Origin: Ephemerocybe angulata
Lineage: Eukaryota > Basidiomycota > Agaricomycetes > Agaricales > Psathyrellaceae
Assembly (NCBI GenBank): GCA_013368325.1
Contig: JAACJK010000008.1
Coordinates: 62,001-126,000, forward strand
Direction: 5' to 3'
Length of the DNA: 64,000 nucleotides
Below, in pieces: positions 46,916-58,187 of this stretch. The translations under genes and the position numbers were made by a program. Position 1 is the first letter of the stretch; every line of letters starts with the position of its first letter. Under the pieces are notes generated by a model. The model was not told the origin of the DNA, searched no databases, and saw only the letters and a list, made by a program, of their open reading frames with translations.

Positions 46916-48277
46916 ATGGACGGCGGGCTGCATAGCCCTAATAGAAGGTCCTACACTACGACCACCATGCACAGGAGGGAGTGAGTTGAGTTCGCTTTTA
47001 CTTTGGTGTACCTTTTCTGACCCACTCCAGGATAGATACCCGTGCCCCTGCCTGCGAACCGGCAGAGCCCTCAGATACGGTGACCGATAGGCTGAACACT
47101 GCTCTTCAAAACGGGGGACAAGATTTCACGCTTTATTTATGCCCAAACGAACGATATCTCATCCAAGCACCCATCCTTTTTGCGCACCCGAGGCAAGAAA
47201 TCAGCACCGCCGGTTATCCAAGAGGAGAGGAACGCGCCATGCTCGTCGTGGTGGGCCCCGTGGCCAACGGAAAGGGACACACGACAGCCGTGGACGGGTC
47301 GTGCAGCAATTGCGACGGGGTGAAGCTGAGGAACGTCCAGGTACGCCCCAGCGAATAAATCGTGAGCCGTATCTTTGTGCTTACATTCTAATAGATTGAT
47401 GGGACGAGAGGCGACTCGACTCCGACGGATGGTGGCGGGAATATCGAAATGGGCGGCGACAACTCAGACCAGCTGGTCGAGTACGTGCGGTCCTTCAACC
47501 CGCGCTCCTGGACGTGTTTACATGTTGCCGAAGGTCCCTTGTCGTGCAATAATGTCACCATCCAGAACAACGACATTGGGCCTTGTGGTATTGATACGTT
47601 CCAACAATGGGCTGACGGTGTCAGCCTGAGCTGCAAGAACAGCGTCGTCAGGAATAACATGATTATGGGCGCGACAGATGGAGGCGTTGTGGTCTTTGGG
47701 TCCCCGGGCTCCTTGATTGAGAACAACACTATTTGGGTGACAAACGTATGTTCCATCTCAGCTTGTTGCGGCTTATCTCTAACCTCGCAACCAGAACACG
47801 CTCCTTGGAGGCATCAACCTTGTCGACTACAATCCCTACAACGGCGACTACAGCAATACCATTGTCCAGAAGAACACCATCCTTGGCGGCTTCGCTAATG
47901 ACGGTGAAGAGCCCGCAGATACCAAGGGGTTCAACTACGAGAGCGCGGTCATCAAAATAGGGATTGCGATAGGTCCACGGACGTGGTTCGGCAGCAAATT
48001 CGGGGACAGTCGTGCGCGGAACGGTGTCGTCAGAGATAACACCCTCTCCGGTGCATTCTCATACGGTATCGCCGTGACCTCCGCTGATAACTTTACGATC
48101 CTGGGCAACACGCTTGTGGGCAACACGACCTTCATTGGAGCGAAGGGCCCGAACTGCTCAGATAGTGACACCGTTCCGACGCCGGCTCCCTGGATCGTGG
48201 ACTGGGCGACGGTGGGGACGGATATGAACTCGGGGACTGGGAAGGTTCAAGATGGGTTTGTACCTCTCCCAGCCTAA
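46916..48277 (+). pseudogene. Beta-helix protein gene, copy 1, 3'-truncated (402 codons)
   Basis: Exons are 46916-46980, 47031-47340, 47395-47745 and 47795-48277. It matches the full copy at 54972-56645 up to GATGGGTTTG, then runs seven codons into unrelated sequence and stops. It therefore lacks the last about 110 residues of the intact copy: the end of the ectodomain, the Ser/Gly stalk and the membrane anchor. If expressed, the product would be a soluble beta-helix domain (repeated NN-T-I-xxN and G-xx-V-x-N-N turns). The break coincides exactly with the border of the duplicated block, so truncation came with the rearrangement rather than from point mutation. Confidence 0.82.
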
Positions 48278-51200
48278 CCTCTCCTCCCAATCCTACACAA
48301 CGATCTCGATCGCCAACCCTCTCCTCCTCATCCCCGTTCATTCCGAATTGCATTCTAATCGCACATACCGGCACAGAACCCGGTTGCCTTGGCTCGCGTA
48401 GCCCCCATCAAACGTACCAAATGGACGCCCGCTGTCACCTCAGACCGAACAGTGAAATCTTCGTGCTTGGTATTGGTGCGGATGCACGGCAGAGGGCGCA
48501 ATGTCCGTAACTCGCATTGGACGCATTCCCGACGTCCGGGATAAATTTAACTGTGGGCCTTGGTGGAAATATGTGTCGGCATGGGTGTGCGGTGCACGGC
48601 TTGGCGAGATCGAAGATGTGGGGGCCAGAAGTGTATAAGAGTGGGAGGGTGCGATGGTGAGTTCCCTATCTCCTCAACGAGTTCCCCTCTCACATTCCCT
48701 CCCTCCTCTTAACTCTACCTCTCTTGTCTGCTGCAGACCACTCGTCTCAGCGACTCTATTCTCGCTGCCATTGCTCTACCTACCCCCTGCGTAGACCTGA
48801 ATTGTCTTCGTCACCGTGCTCGCCGCCGTTGCTGGTAAGTGTGCATTCGGGTAGCTGTGTTGAGGTTATTGCTCACCTAATAGTTTTCGCAGCTGTATCC
48901 ATCTTTTCAACGCAATCGTTCGTATGTATGTGTTCATCCTTTCTTCAGTTTCTCAGTTACTTATATCCCATTCTCTCAGTTCATCTTCAATGCAACCCAA
49001 TGGATGACATTCAAAGGTACATACATCTTTTCTAGACTACCGACTACAACCTGACTACACCTTCTACAGACTCCTTAACTTTCACTCCTTCGGAGTATCT
49101 CGATCTCACAGCCAGAACTGCCCTTGACGACGACCCACTTCGAGTTTCTGTGTTGAGGTGAGTGCCATTCAATAACGTAGCCAACGTAGACTTACCTATA
49201 GCCATCCGTAGAGTCCAAGCTCGCGTGCCGATCTTGAAGCGCGAGCATCTCTTCGCTACTTACTGGGTGTGGACGGCTCAGCGTCAGGGCTGCGTATACA
49301 ACAGTGAGTAGCAGTAACGATTTTGCTGAAATACAAGCACTGACCTTGAGCGTACACCGGCGAATAGCTGCAGTCCTAAAAGTGAGTTTCGCCGTGCCCT
49401 TGTAAAGGAAGGATTGACCTCCTTTGACAGAACACGCGCCGCGCACATCCTCGCGCGGCTGGGTCCGGCTCGCACAGAGGTCCTCCGTTTCTTTCGCCAA
49501 CCGTGGGTGCCGTATGTGGGAGATAGAGTGGGGAACCAGGGCGGAGGCGGTTTTTCAGGGGCGATGTTCTGGGTTAAACTGTGAGTGCCGTGTGTTCTCA
49601 AACCCACGCCGATTCTATGGACTCACTAGGCTTCCCATCCCATCCCACTCCCATCCGCGAATACCCTTTGGAACATTGGTATGCCTTCGTGATACGCCAG
49701 AGTCTTGACAGGTTTGAGCTGGTCGAGGGAGTCTAGTCGATGGCATAGGTAAGTGTGTCGGCGCCGTGTCTTCCCTGGAATGAGCTCACCTTCTTTACTA
49801 CCCTCAGCATCGCCCATCGCCCTTGCTGTTCCACCATTGGTGAGTCTAGAGTTGCTGTCGCTGTGCCCCTGTCGCCGCTTGCGCCGTACTGCGAGGGCGC
49901 AGTCGTGCTCAACGTCATGCCGCAGGGACGATCGCACTCGCTTCGTTTGGATGGCTTCGACGAAATGTCACATATCTTCGACTGGCTCTAGTCATAAACG
50001 TGAGTTTTCTTCATACCCTCGTAGATGAAGAACTGACCTGTGCCCTCAACAGCACCACGCCTCCTCGTTGGGCCGAGTCCACCCTCGCTCGCGCGTAAAG
50101 CGCTGCAGTTCCATTCATTCTACGCGACTCTCAGCATCGCACGTCGCCTTCGTTGGTCCATCATCGGTGACTGTCACTGTGCCCGTGTCGCTGACCGCGT
50201 GCCTCGTAGGCCTCTTTTGACATGTGAACGCGAGGGATCGCGCTCGATTTCGAAGCCGTGCCTGTCGTTATACTGGGCTCGGCGCCGCTTCGTTTTCTCG
50301 ATGTTGGGTGTCGTGCCGTCGAAGGGAAGAGGTCGCGTAGGCGGGAGGGTGAGTAGATGTGGAGGTAGAATGGGTGGAGTTCTGAATAAAAGTGAGTACG
50401 GCCGATTTGCAAGACCAGCTCCATTAATTGACTTACCCTCGTCCCTTCAGTACGATGCCTCGTCCATGCTGACCGCGATCGTCCCACAACAGTCCCCCGC
50501 TCCCAACTCGGCCCATCCAACGGTGGAGTAGCGCGTCGGCGTGTTCTTTGAATTGAGGAGCTGGTCGCCAGCGGGGAGCCGTTGCACTCGTTGCGGCTGA
50601 AAGCTCATGTGAGTTTATATACGGCCTATACGAAGTTGGATAAACTCACCGAACCCTCGAGCGAAGCTGTTGTATGGCCGTAGAGATCGGCCGAGCGTGC
50701 CTTTGCGATGCGAGCGGCCTCTCCACTCGTTGACTAGGTCCGGCTTGTGCATATGCGAGCGACGTGACAGATGTCAAGCGATGCACATCGAGTCGACGGA
50801 TTTGCTGCACGACTACGACTGAGTGGACCTGCGCTGCGTGAGTCTTCGCCATGGACTTCATTTCAAAGGACAGTAATCTCACCTTTATGTTCCTAGCAGA
50901 AATCGAAGCCGTGAGCACTTTTCCTCAACCATCGGGGCCTTGCGCCGCGGCCCAAATGCGATCCTAGGCTTCGGTTCTTGCGCGGATCGTATGCACTTCT
51001 CGGGATTTCATGCTCTTGGGATCTCTATCACTTTGGTGAGTATTCGGTTCTCCTTTCTCGTTCCTGGATGATCTGAGAGGACTTACTCGTCGTCGCCACC
51101 TGCTCCTGTAGCTGCTCGGCGTGTGTTTGCGATGCGAGGGGGAGTCGACTCTTCTGCGGTGCGAGCGGAGAGACCTGCGCTGCGTGAGTTTTCGTCGTCT

Positions 51201-52350
51201 CACTTCAATGGATAGCATACTCACCTTGATAGAATTGAAGCCCCGTGCCATCCTCCTCAGCCATCGGAGCCGTGTACCGCATGCGTAGAGGCCTAAATCC
51301 GATGCTCTGGTTCGTGCGCTCCGCCTGGGAATGTTGTGCTCGTTCGTCGGTGAGCCCCGTGTCTTGATTATTCTGACTATACTGAGATGGGTCGCAGGAC
51401 GGCAGTCTTCTGCTCTTTGAGAGAGTTGGCCGATGACCGCGCCAGTGAGTGTGCCGTCGTCGAGCCGACGAATGCGATCTGTGGCTGCCCCTGGGTCTTT
51501 CGATTGCGAGCGACCGTCGTGATCATCGAGGTTCGCGCGTGGCCTCTGCGCTGCGTGAGTTTTGTCATGGACTCGGTATCTCCGGATGCCATGCTCACCT
51601 GCCCAGAGTCGCAGCCTTGTGCTCTTTCCCCGAGCCCTCGGAGCCGTGCCCTGCGATGTGCAGAGGCCTGCAGAGGCCCAAATGCGATTTTAGGTTGGGT
51701 TCTTGCGCGGATGGCTCCGCTTTCTCGGGATTTTCGTGCTCGTGAGAGCTCTAGTGCTTCGGTGTCTCGTTTCTGGATGATTATCGCCGCCGCCCTTCCC
51801 CAGTATCGATTCTGCGTGGGTTTGCGATGCTTGGTGCCGTGGGTTGCACTCGAACCGCATATGCGCAGAGGGCTGAGGGCGAACCTCCAATTCGCAGATT
51901 CTGTGTGCATCGATGAGTTTTGAATTTCGGCTCTCGACGATTTGAAAAGGCTTACTTGTCGCCGCCCCTTCCCTTGCGCGTCTCTCGACCATCCCCTAGG
52001 TTCTCGTTGCCCAGGTCCAATGCATCGAAAGGGAGAACGCGAGTCGTCCATCGCCTCGCTGCCGTCGCTCCTGGATGAAAGAGAGCGCTGAGAAAGCGAC
52101 TCGCGAGGCGGCGCCAAAGCCTGCGCAAGGTCGGAAGTCGCGAGGCCCGTCGTGCGCCAAGTCGCGAAATCGAGGGAATCCAGCCGGGGGCGTTTGCAGG
52201 GAGGGGGGCGTTTGCAGGGAGGGTCCGTCTTGGGCCGAGAGAAGGTTGGAGGCGTCGAGATGGTGATGGCTTCGGTCAAGAAGCGCAGGTGATGGCATCG
52301 CCGACGCGTTGGACGAGGGAATGATGTCACGACGAGACGCGACCGACTCG
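48261..52350 (+). other. Intron-rich module array between the duplicated blocks
   Basis: About 4.1 kb containing at least a dozen strings shaped like short introns: GTGAGT or GTAAGT, 40-60 nt, CTCACC/CTGACC/CTTACC, then AG (for example starting at 48836, 49158, 49304, 49382, 49580, 49749, 49999, 50392, 50608, 50838, 51188). From 49.7 kb onward these belong to diverged direct repeats of roughly 320-370 bp. Removing the first introns yields protein-like stretches (FIFNATQWMTFKDSLTFTP; LRVQARVPILKREHLFATYW), but no single frame survives; shifts are needed near 49.43 kb. TATAAGAG at 48634 may mark the transcription start. Candidates are a decaying gene, or a repeatedly duplicated exon-intron cassette. 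A long minus ORF at 51377-52423 looks like a low-complexity shadow. Confidence 0.5.
49790..51830 (+). repeat. Diverged direct repeats, unit about 320-370 bp
   Basis: Shared strings recur in order: CTCAGCATCGC near 49804 and 50133; CTGCGCTGCGTGAGT near 50830, 51178 and 51546; GGTTCTTGCGCGGAT near 50970 and 51700; TTCTCGGGATTT near 50997 and 51722; GAGCCGTG after each GTGAGT intron. Similarity is patchy, so boundaries are approximate. Confidence 0.6.
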
Positions 52351-52532
52351 GAGGCTGAGGGCAAATATACGGGCGCCTACTCCGCAATCGAGCTAATTTG
52401 TGCGAATGGCTGTGCCAGATCACCCAATAACGCCGACTGGAAGGGCGCCTGTTCCTGGTTGTCGTCGACCACGATCACCGCAGGGTACTGGTAGCTTGCC
52501 AGTACGGCATCGCAGCGTCTCTTTCGCCGACC

Positions 52533-53576
52533 ATGAACTCTGAAATGAACAAACTTGCAGCTTATCTGGTCAGAAAGCTGGAATCGTACGCGTCTACCCG
52601 AACTCTCTGAGGAATGCACACTGAAAACGACCTCTAGCACCTCTGAGAACGAGCGATTTCTCGTCGGGATCTCAGGGAGCCCGGCATCAGGGAAATCGAC
52701 AGTTGCACAGCACCTTGTGGACGAGGTGAACAAGGCTCTGAAGGCCAACAGTTCCGATTCTCAAGCCATCCTCGTTGGGCTTGACGGGTGGCATCTGACT
52801 CGAGCACAGCTCGACGCCTTTCCCGATCCCCAGCTTGCACATTCCAGGCGAGGGGCGCACTGGACCTTCGACAGTCCGGGTTACGTCGAGTGGATTCATT
52901 CTCTTCGCACTCAAGGGGAGGTAAAGCTTGCGCCTTCGTTTGACCACGCAGTCAAGGATCCTACCCCGAACGCCGTGTCCGTGCATCCATACCATAGGAT
53001 CGTCGTGATTGAGGGACTTTACACATTCCTGTCAATCGAGCCCTGGAGTGCTGGGAGTGCGCTTCTAGATGAACGGTGGTGGATTGAGGTTGATGAAGAA
53101 GAGGCTCAACGGAGGTTGATTAAACGCCATGTTATCAGTGGCGTGGCCAAGGACGAGGAAGAGGCTTTGTGGAGGGCGGAAGAGAACGACTTACCCAGTG
53201 TGTTCATTTTCGTTTCCGAAAAGAACTAGCTCTGACAGCCTTTACAGATGCTCGATTCATACGTAGTGTTGTCAGGGCTTGGGCTTCAAAGCCCAGGCCG
53301 GGCCAAGCCAAGCCCAAAATGACCAAGCCAGGCCAAGCCCAGGCCCACATTTGGTGTGGGCTTTCACTGGGCTTGGGCCTGGCCTCGAAATATGCCAGGC
53401 CCAAGCCCACTATGTTACGAGAAATTGACAAAACAATTTATATTCTCATAATAGCACACCGGTTGGAGTGCACAAATGATAACAGGAGGCTAACAGTTCA
53501 ATTCCCATGCATGGCAAGTACTATTTTGAGTGATATGGTACATAATCAGTTTGGAGACTACAAATATTTGTATTGA
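52533..53576 (+). pseudogene. P-loop kinase copy 2, C-terminus replaced by hAT-element insertion
   Basis: Exons 52533-52585 and 52638-53197 repeat those of copy 1, with Walker A GSPASGKS intact. The third exon (from 53239) is interrupted at 53264 by the transposable element. Translation runs in frame from TDARFIR into the element for about 104 codons and stops at 53576, replacing the last 19 native residues including ENMLEPTRV. The predicted chimera is 316 residues. The lost segment follows the lid region and is conserved in the family, so function is doubtful, though the catalytic core is complete. Called pseudogene because of the disruption; a functional fusion cannot be excluded. Confidence 0.8.
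53256..53263 (+). repeat. Target-site duplication, left copy
   Basis: TTCATACG, present once at the empty site in duplication copy 1 (near 45730). Confidence 0.92.
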
Positions 53577-53754
53577 AATGGTAAAAATCAATAGCTATGG
53601 TTTGTATTGAATTATTGTAGTGAAAGCCCAGGCCAAGCCCAAGCCCAAAGTCAAAGCAAAAGTGGGCTTGGCCTGGCATTTTTGAAAGCCCAGGCCCGCA
53701 AAAGCCAGGCCCAAGCCGCGGGCTTCAGGCCAAGCCCAGGCCCAAACAACACTA
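53264..53754. mobile_element. Non-autonomous hAT-superfamily element (MITE-like), 491 bp
   Basis: Termini are perfect inverted repeats TAGTGTTGT...ACAACACTA, flanked by an exact 8-bp duplication TTCATACG, both typical of hAT transposons. The empty site is preserved in the other copy of the block, which proves insertion. Subterminal regions (first about 140 bp and last about 130 bp) are dense in GGCCCAAGCCC-type repeats and form long imperfect inverted repeats; the centre is AT-rich. No transposase is encoded, so movement needs an autonomous partner elsewhere. Confidence 0.93.
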
Positions 53755-53762
53755 TTCATACG
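53755..53762 (+). repeat. Target-site duplication, right copy
   Basis: TTCATACG, identical to the left copy. Confidence 0.92.
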
Positions 53763-54971
53763 GGAGAATATGTTGGAGCCAACGCGAGTGTTACACAGTA
53801 ACCACGATGAAGCACTAGCATGACCAACCCGTACTTCCCTGTCACTTGCGATTGATACCCTCCGAAGCCAATATGGCTATATCCACGCGACGCGGGTGTT
53901 GACCCCGCCGCTGCCAAGCCCTGTCAAAGCGTACAGGTGCTGACTACTGGCCAGGAAAATCCTGGAGACTGGGATCCTCATGATCAGCGTGCCATTACAC
54001 TCACGACGATCCAGTGTTCGGCGCGTAAAGCTCGAGCGGGGAGGTTTATGACAGTGACGGGCCCTTCCTTTATGTCAACCGTTCAGGTCCTCTATTCGTC
54101 TGTCAGTGGAATGAAAGGAAGACTCTGGGGATTGTCGAAAGGTTTCTAGCAGCGGTTAGACTCCGATAAGTTGGGCGCTTCTGAGTCTACCCTCGTGTCG
54201 CCTCAGGCAGCGGCGATCCAGTATTCAGCGCATACTGCAGCTGGAGCGGGGAGGTTTATGACGGCGACGGCCCCTTCCTTTATGTCAACTATTCAGTCTT
54301 CCATCCGTTTTTCGTTGGAATGAAAGGAGGACTCAGGGATTGTCGAAAGACTTCTAGCACGGGTTAGTCTCCGATGAGTTGATTAAAATGGGCGCTTCTC
54401 TGAGTCTACCCTCGTGTCGCCTCAGTCAGTTATGCACGGCGGAGAAGGACACCTAAAGTCAAAGTTTGAGTAAAGTGGGCCATTATCTCTCAGATGAAGC
54501 TTCCTTCTCAAACGGCACAACCAGGGAGTCGAGGACTCCGGGCGGGCCAAGACAGCCAAGGGGGCCAAGCGACATATCCTGGCAAATTTGATTGCAAGTA
54601 TCTACACCCTGTCCCAGAAAAGCGAGAGCTCATTTATCTTAGCTTGTGCTGTAGGCCCCTCATGTAGCTCGAAGCCTCAAGGCTCAAGGACCAAAAGATA
54701 GAGGCATTTCTGAATTCTAAGTTTAGCTTGGCGGCTGGCGTTGCGCTATTTTTGGCATCTTGCATCATTTGGCGGGAAACACCATTTTGGCCGTCGGATG
54801 CAGTTCGTCCCTTGCTTTCCGACTGTCATAACGTTCCCCAGTTTCCAACTAACTTCCGCTCCTTTGCTACCCTTTCTACGCTTCGTGACTGTCCGATAAT
54901 AATTTATTGGGCTGTCTTTCCCCTTTCGACATAATTTCGGACAGTTTGCACTAGACGCTAACAGACTAAGT
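53763..54971. other. Intergenic region of duplicated block, copy 2
   Basis: Begins with the stranded 3' part of the kinase last exon (to about 53822). It also contains the internal tandem doublet 54008-54424. Otherwise it parallels 45800-46915. Confidence 0.55.
54008..54424. repeat. Internal tandem duplication upstream of beta-helix gene, copy 2
   Basis: Units at about 54008-54213 and 54214-54424, each starting GATCCAG and containing GGGCGCTTCT; counterpart of 45984-46375. Confidence 0.85.
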
Positions 54972-56645
54972 ATGGACGGCGGGCTGCATAGCCCAGATAG
55001 AAGGTCCTACACCACGACTACCATGCACAGGAGGGAGTGAGTTGAGTTCGCTTTTACTTTGGTGTACCTTTTCTGACCCACTCCAGGATAGATCCCCGTG
55101 CCCCAGCCTGCGAACCGGCAGAGCCCTCAAATACGGTGACCGATAGGTTGAACACTGCTCTTCAAAACGGGGGACAAGATTTTACGCTCTATTTATGCCC
55201 AAACGAACGATATCTCATCCAAGCACCCATCCTTTTTGCGCACCCGAGGCAAGAAATCAGCACCGCCGGTTATCCAAGAGGAGAGGAGCGCGCCATGCTC
55301 GTCGTGGTGGGCCCCGTGGCCAACGGAAAGGGACACACGACAGCCGTGGACGGGTCGTGCAGCAACTGCGACGGGGTGAAGCTGAGGAACGTCCAGGTAC
55401 GCCCCAGCGAATAAATCCTGAGCCGTACCTTTGTGCTTACATTCTAATAGATTGATGGGACGAGAGGCGACTCGACTCCCACGGATGGTGGCGGGAATAT
55501 CGAAATGGGCGGCGACAACTCAGACCAGCTGGTCGAGTACGTGCGGTCCTTCAACCCGCGCTCCTGGACGTGTTTACACGTTGCCGAAGGTCCCTTGTCG
55601 TGCAATAATGTCACCATCCAGAACAACGACATTGGGCCTTGTGGTATTGATACGTTCCAACAATGGGCTGACGGTGTCAGCCTGAGCTGCAAGAACAGCG
55701 TCGTCAGGAATAACATGATTATGGGCGCGACAGATGGAGGCGTTGTGGTCTTCGGGTCCCCGGGCTCCTTGATCGAGAACAACACTATCTGGGTGACAAA
55801 CGTACGTTCCATCTCAGCTTGTTGCGTCGGCTTATCTCTAACCTCGCAACCAGAACACGCTTCTTGGAGGCATCAACCTTGTCGACTACAACCCCTACAA
55901 CGGCGACTACAGCAATACCATTGTCCAGAAGAACACCATCCTTGGCGGCTTCGCTAATGACGGTGAAGAGCCCGCAGATACCAAGGGGTTCAACTACGAG
56001 AGCGCGGTCATCAAAATAGGGATTGCGATAGGTCCACGGACGTGGTTCGGCAGCAAATTCGGGGACAGTCGTGCGCGGAACGGTGTCGTCAGAGATAACA
56101 CCCTCTCCGGTGCATTCTCATACGGTATCGCCGTGACCTCCGCTGATAACTTTACGATCCTGGGCAACACGCTTGTGGGCAACACGACCTTCATTGGAGC
56201 GAAGGGCCCGAACTGCTCAGATAGTGACACCGTTCCGACGCCGGCTCCCTGGATCGTGGACTGGGCGACGGTGGGGACGGATATGAACTCGGGGACTGGG
56301 AAGGTTCAAGATGGGTTTGAGGCCATCTCAGATGGCGATAGTCTGACGTGTGTTCTGCCTCCTAATGGGGGAGACTTCTGGCCTTTCGGATTGAACCCCT
56401 CTAACAGCTCAAGTTCCAGCAAAAGTGGTGGAGGCTATAACAATGGTGGCAGTGGTACGGTCAGCGCTACTGGGGGTGAGAGTAAGGCGGGAGTCATTGT
56501 TGGTGTCATCGTCGGTGTGTTGGCGGTCGCTCTCACGGCATTCTTTGGACGGCGTTACCTTCTGAAGAAGGCGGAGGAGAAGAAGCACTACAATGCTGCG
56601 AGAGATATGGCGCAGAAACAGGAGTATACACAGAGACTTCCTTAA
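54972..56645 (+). CDS. Membrane-anchored right-handed beta-helix protein, copy 2, intact, 505 aa
   Basis: Exons are 54972-55036, 55087-55396, 55451-55801 and 55854-56645. The ectodomain shows the ladder of a pectate-lyase-like parallel beta-helix: repeats such as NNVTIQNNDIG, NSVVRNNMIMG, GSLIENNTIW, NTIVQKNTILGG, NGVVRDNTLSG, NFTILGNTLVG. A Ser/Gly-rich stalk is followed by one membrane helix (about residues 450-470, GVIVGVIVGVLAVAL) and a short basic/acidic tail. Such proteins often bind or cleave polysaccharides, but no catalytic residues can be assigned. The predicted N-terminus (MDGGLHSP...) is not a convincing signal peptide, so an upstream exon may be missing. This copy keeps the anchor that copy 1 lost. 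Confidence 0.87.
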
Positions 56646-57450
56646 ATCACGAGCTTCACCTACCCTCGACATCAGTTTGGCTATCTACGTATTAGTATCG
56701 CATACCCTACATTCATTACCATGGGCCTATTCATCCTAGCTACTCGCTCTTACCAGGACTCTGTACCATTTGATCACTATTTCTATTTTACCTTCACATT
56801 CTAGAATTCTGCCTGTTGTTTTCCAACATTCGATAATCGAGACTTGTATACCATTATTCTCTGCCATATCTTGAGACTTCCTTCATACGTATAAATATCA
56901 AAGCCGGAATGTGCTCACTTTTCAGTACCCCGGCAAGGATGTGATCAGTGCCTGAAGTCGGTGATCCCTTTTAAAGATGGACTAGTTTCGACTCGGAGTC
57001 CAAAGTTCACCTTTGGGCGCCTATTTTACGATTGCAGGTAGTATGTGGGAATTAAGGGTAGGTGCCCGCTTTATGGGAGGCAGTTCTGGAGATTAGAACT
57101 GCGAAGTGCCGCCACAGAGATTCCACACCCTTGGATTTCCTCGCCCTGCGTCGCCCGCACGCATGTCAATGTTAGACATGATGGCACGACTTGAGCTGGC
57201 CGCCTGTGAACCTCGAGCTTGAATTCAATGGGAGATGGTATTGATATTGATCTCCTCGAGGCATGTCAGAAAGCTATGAATAAACGACGTCACATTGTTT
57301 CTCTTCGGTTCACATTTTGAAACGTGCCGTCGAGGACCTTTTCTGGAAATCCCGGCGCTCCCTCAAGGGAGAACAACGAGGGCCCGAAAGGCTCGTTGTG
57401 AACTTGCCCAGTTTCCCACTGACCCCTTTTCACACCTTCTCCCCACCGCA
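56646..57450. other. Intergenic region
   Basis: 0.8 kb between the beta-helix and thaumatin-like genes. It contains a TATAAAT string near 56890 and a TTTGGGCGCC site near 57012. Confidence 0.5.
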
Positions 57451-58187
57451 ATGCCTCGAATCATCCATCTCCTCGCCCAGCTCTTGGCACTGTCCGTTGC
57501 CGTGGTCTACGCACAGACCTACATTGTGCGCAACAACTGCCCAAGGCCAATCGACCTCTTCATTGGCGAGGCGTCAGAAGGCACTTTGAATAGGGGTCAG
57601 AGAGTCGTGAAGACGGGACTGGGACCCGACGCAGGGTTCTTCTATACCACAACAAACGGCGGTAAGACTTCAAGTGGCCAGCTTGTTGCGACTCGAGCAG
57701 GGTTCTACTTCGAGGTAGGTCGTGTCTCCGCAGTAGGCTAGAGTTTCGACTAACACCGGGATGCTGAATTTCGCTTTTTCAAGCCAAACTACTGGTACTA
57801 CTACCTTGTCAGGGACCAAGACCAGCCGATCAACACTGGTATCAGCGTCAAGCCGAACCACCCAGCGGTGCGCTCTTTCTTATACCTGGATTTAAAAGGC
57901 ACATTTCTAACTTCTGTCTTCGCCATATTCCTAGAGCAACGGGTTCTGCACTGTGGCGGCATGCGAGCAATCCGGTTGCGACACGGCTTTTACATCCCCG
58001 CCTGTGTTCCATAGCCCTGTGCCTCCGCCAGCCAATGGACCGGCTCCCAACCCTCCTTTGTACCAATGCAAAGAGCCCAGAACGAACTTCACGATAACGT
58101 GAGTTTGTATTTTCAAAAAGCAATATACAGCAAGCTAATGCGTATTAAAGCTTCTGTCCTTCCGGAAGATGGCCCAAGAAACTTTGA
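57451..58187 (+). CDS. Short thaumatin-like secreted protein, 182 aa, 4 exons
   Basis: Exons are 57451-57714, 57784-57867, 57935-58098 and 58151-58187. A signal peptide covers about residues 1-22. The mature protein matches the short osmotin/thaumatin-like family frequent in basidiomycetes: VRNNCPRPIDLFIGE at the N-terminus, then TRAGFYFEPNYWYYYLVRD, NTGISVKPNHP, GFCTVAACEQSGCDTAF and a closing FCPSG. Six or more cysteines are placed as expected for disulfides. Plant and fungal members can bind beta-glucan; whether this one does is unknown. The ATG was chosen because it directly precedes the signal peptide. Confidence 0.85.

Larger units (their letters stand above)
44816..48260 (+). repeat. 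Segmental duplication, copy 1 (3.4 kb)
   Basis: Near-identical, direct-orientation copy of 52351-56319 minus the transposon. Homology begins at GAGGCTGAGGGC and ends at GATGGGTTTG. It contains the intact kinase gene and a 3'-truncated beta-helix gene. Confidence 0.93.
52351..56319 (+). repeat. Segmental duplication, copy 2 (4.0 kb including a 491-bp insertion)
   Basis: Direct copy of 44816-48260, offset about 7.5 kb at the left and 8.1 kb at the right because of the inserted element and small indels. Confidence 0.93.

Noticed and set aside
51377..52423. 348-codon minus ORF
   Set aside because: Arg/Ser-rich shadow over the repeated module array and into the duplicated block; no domain.
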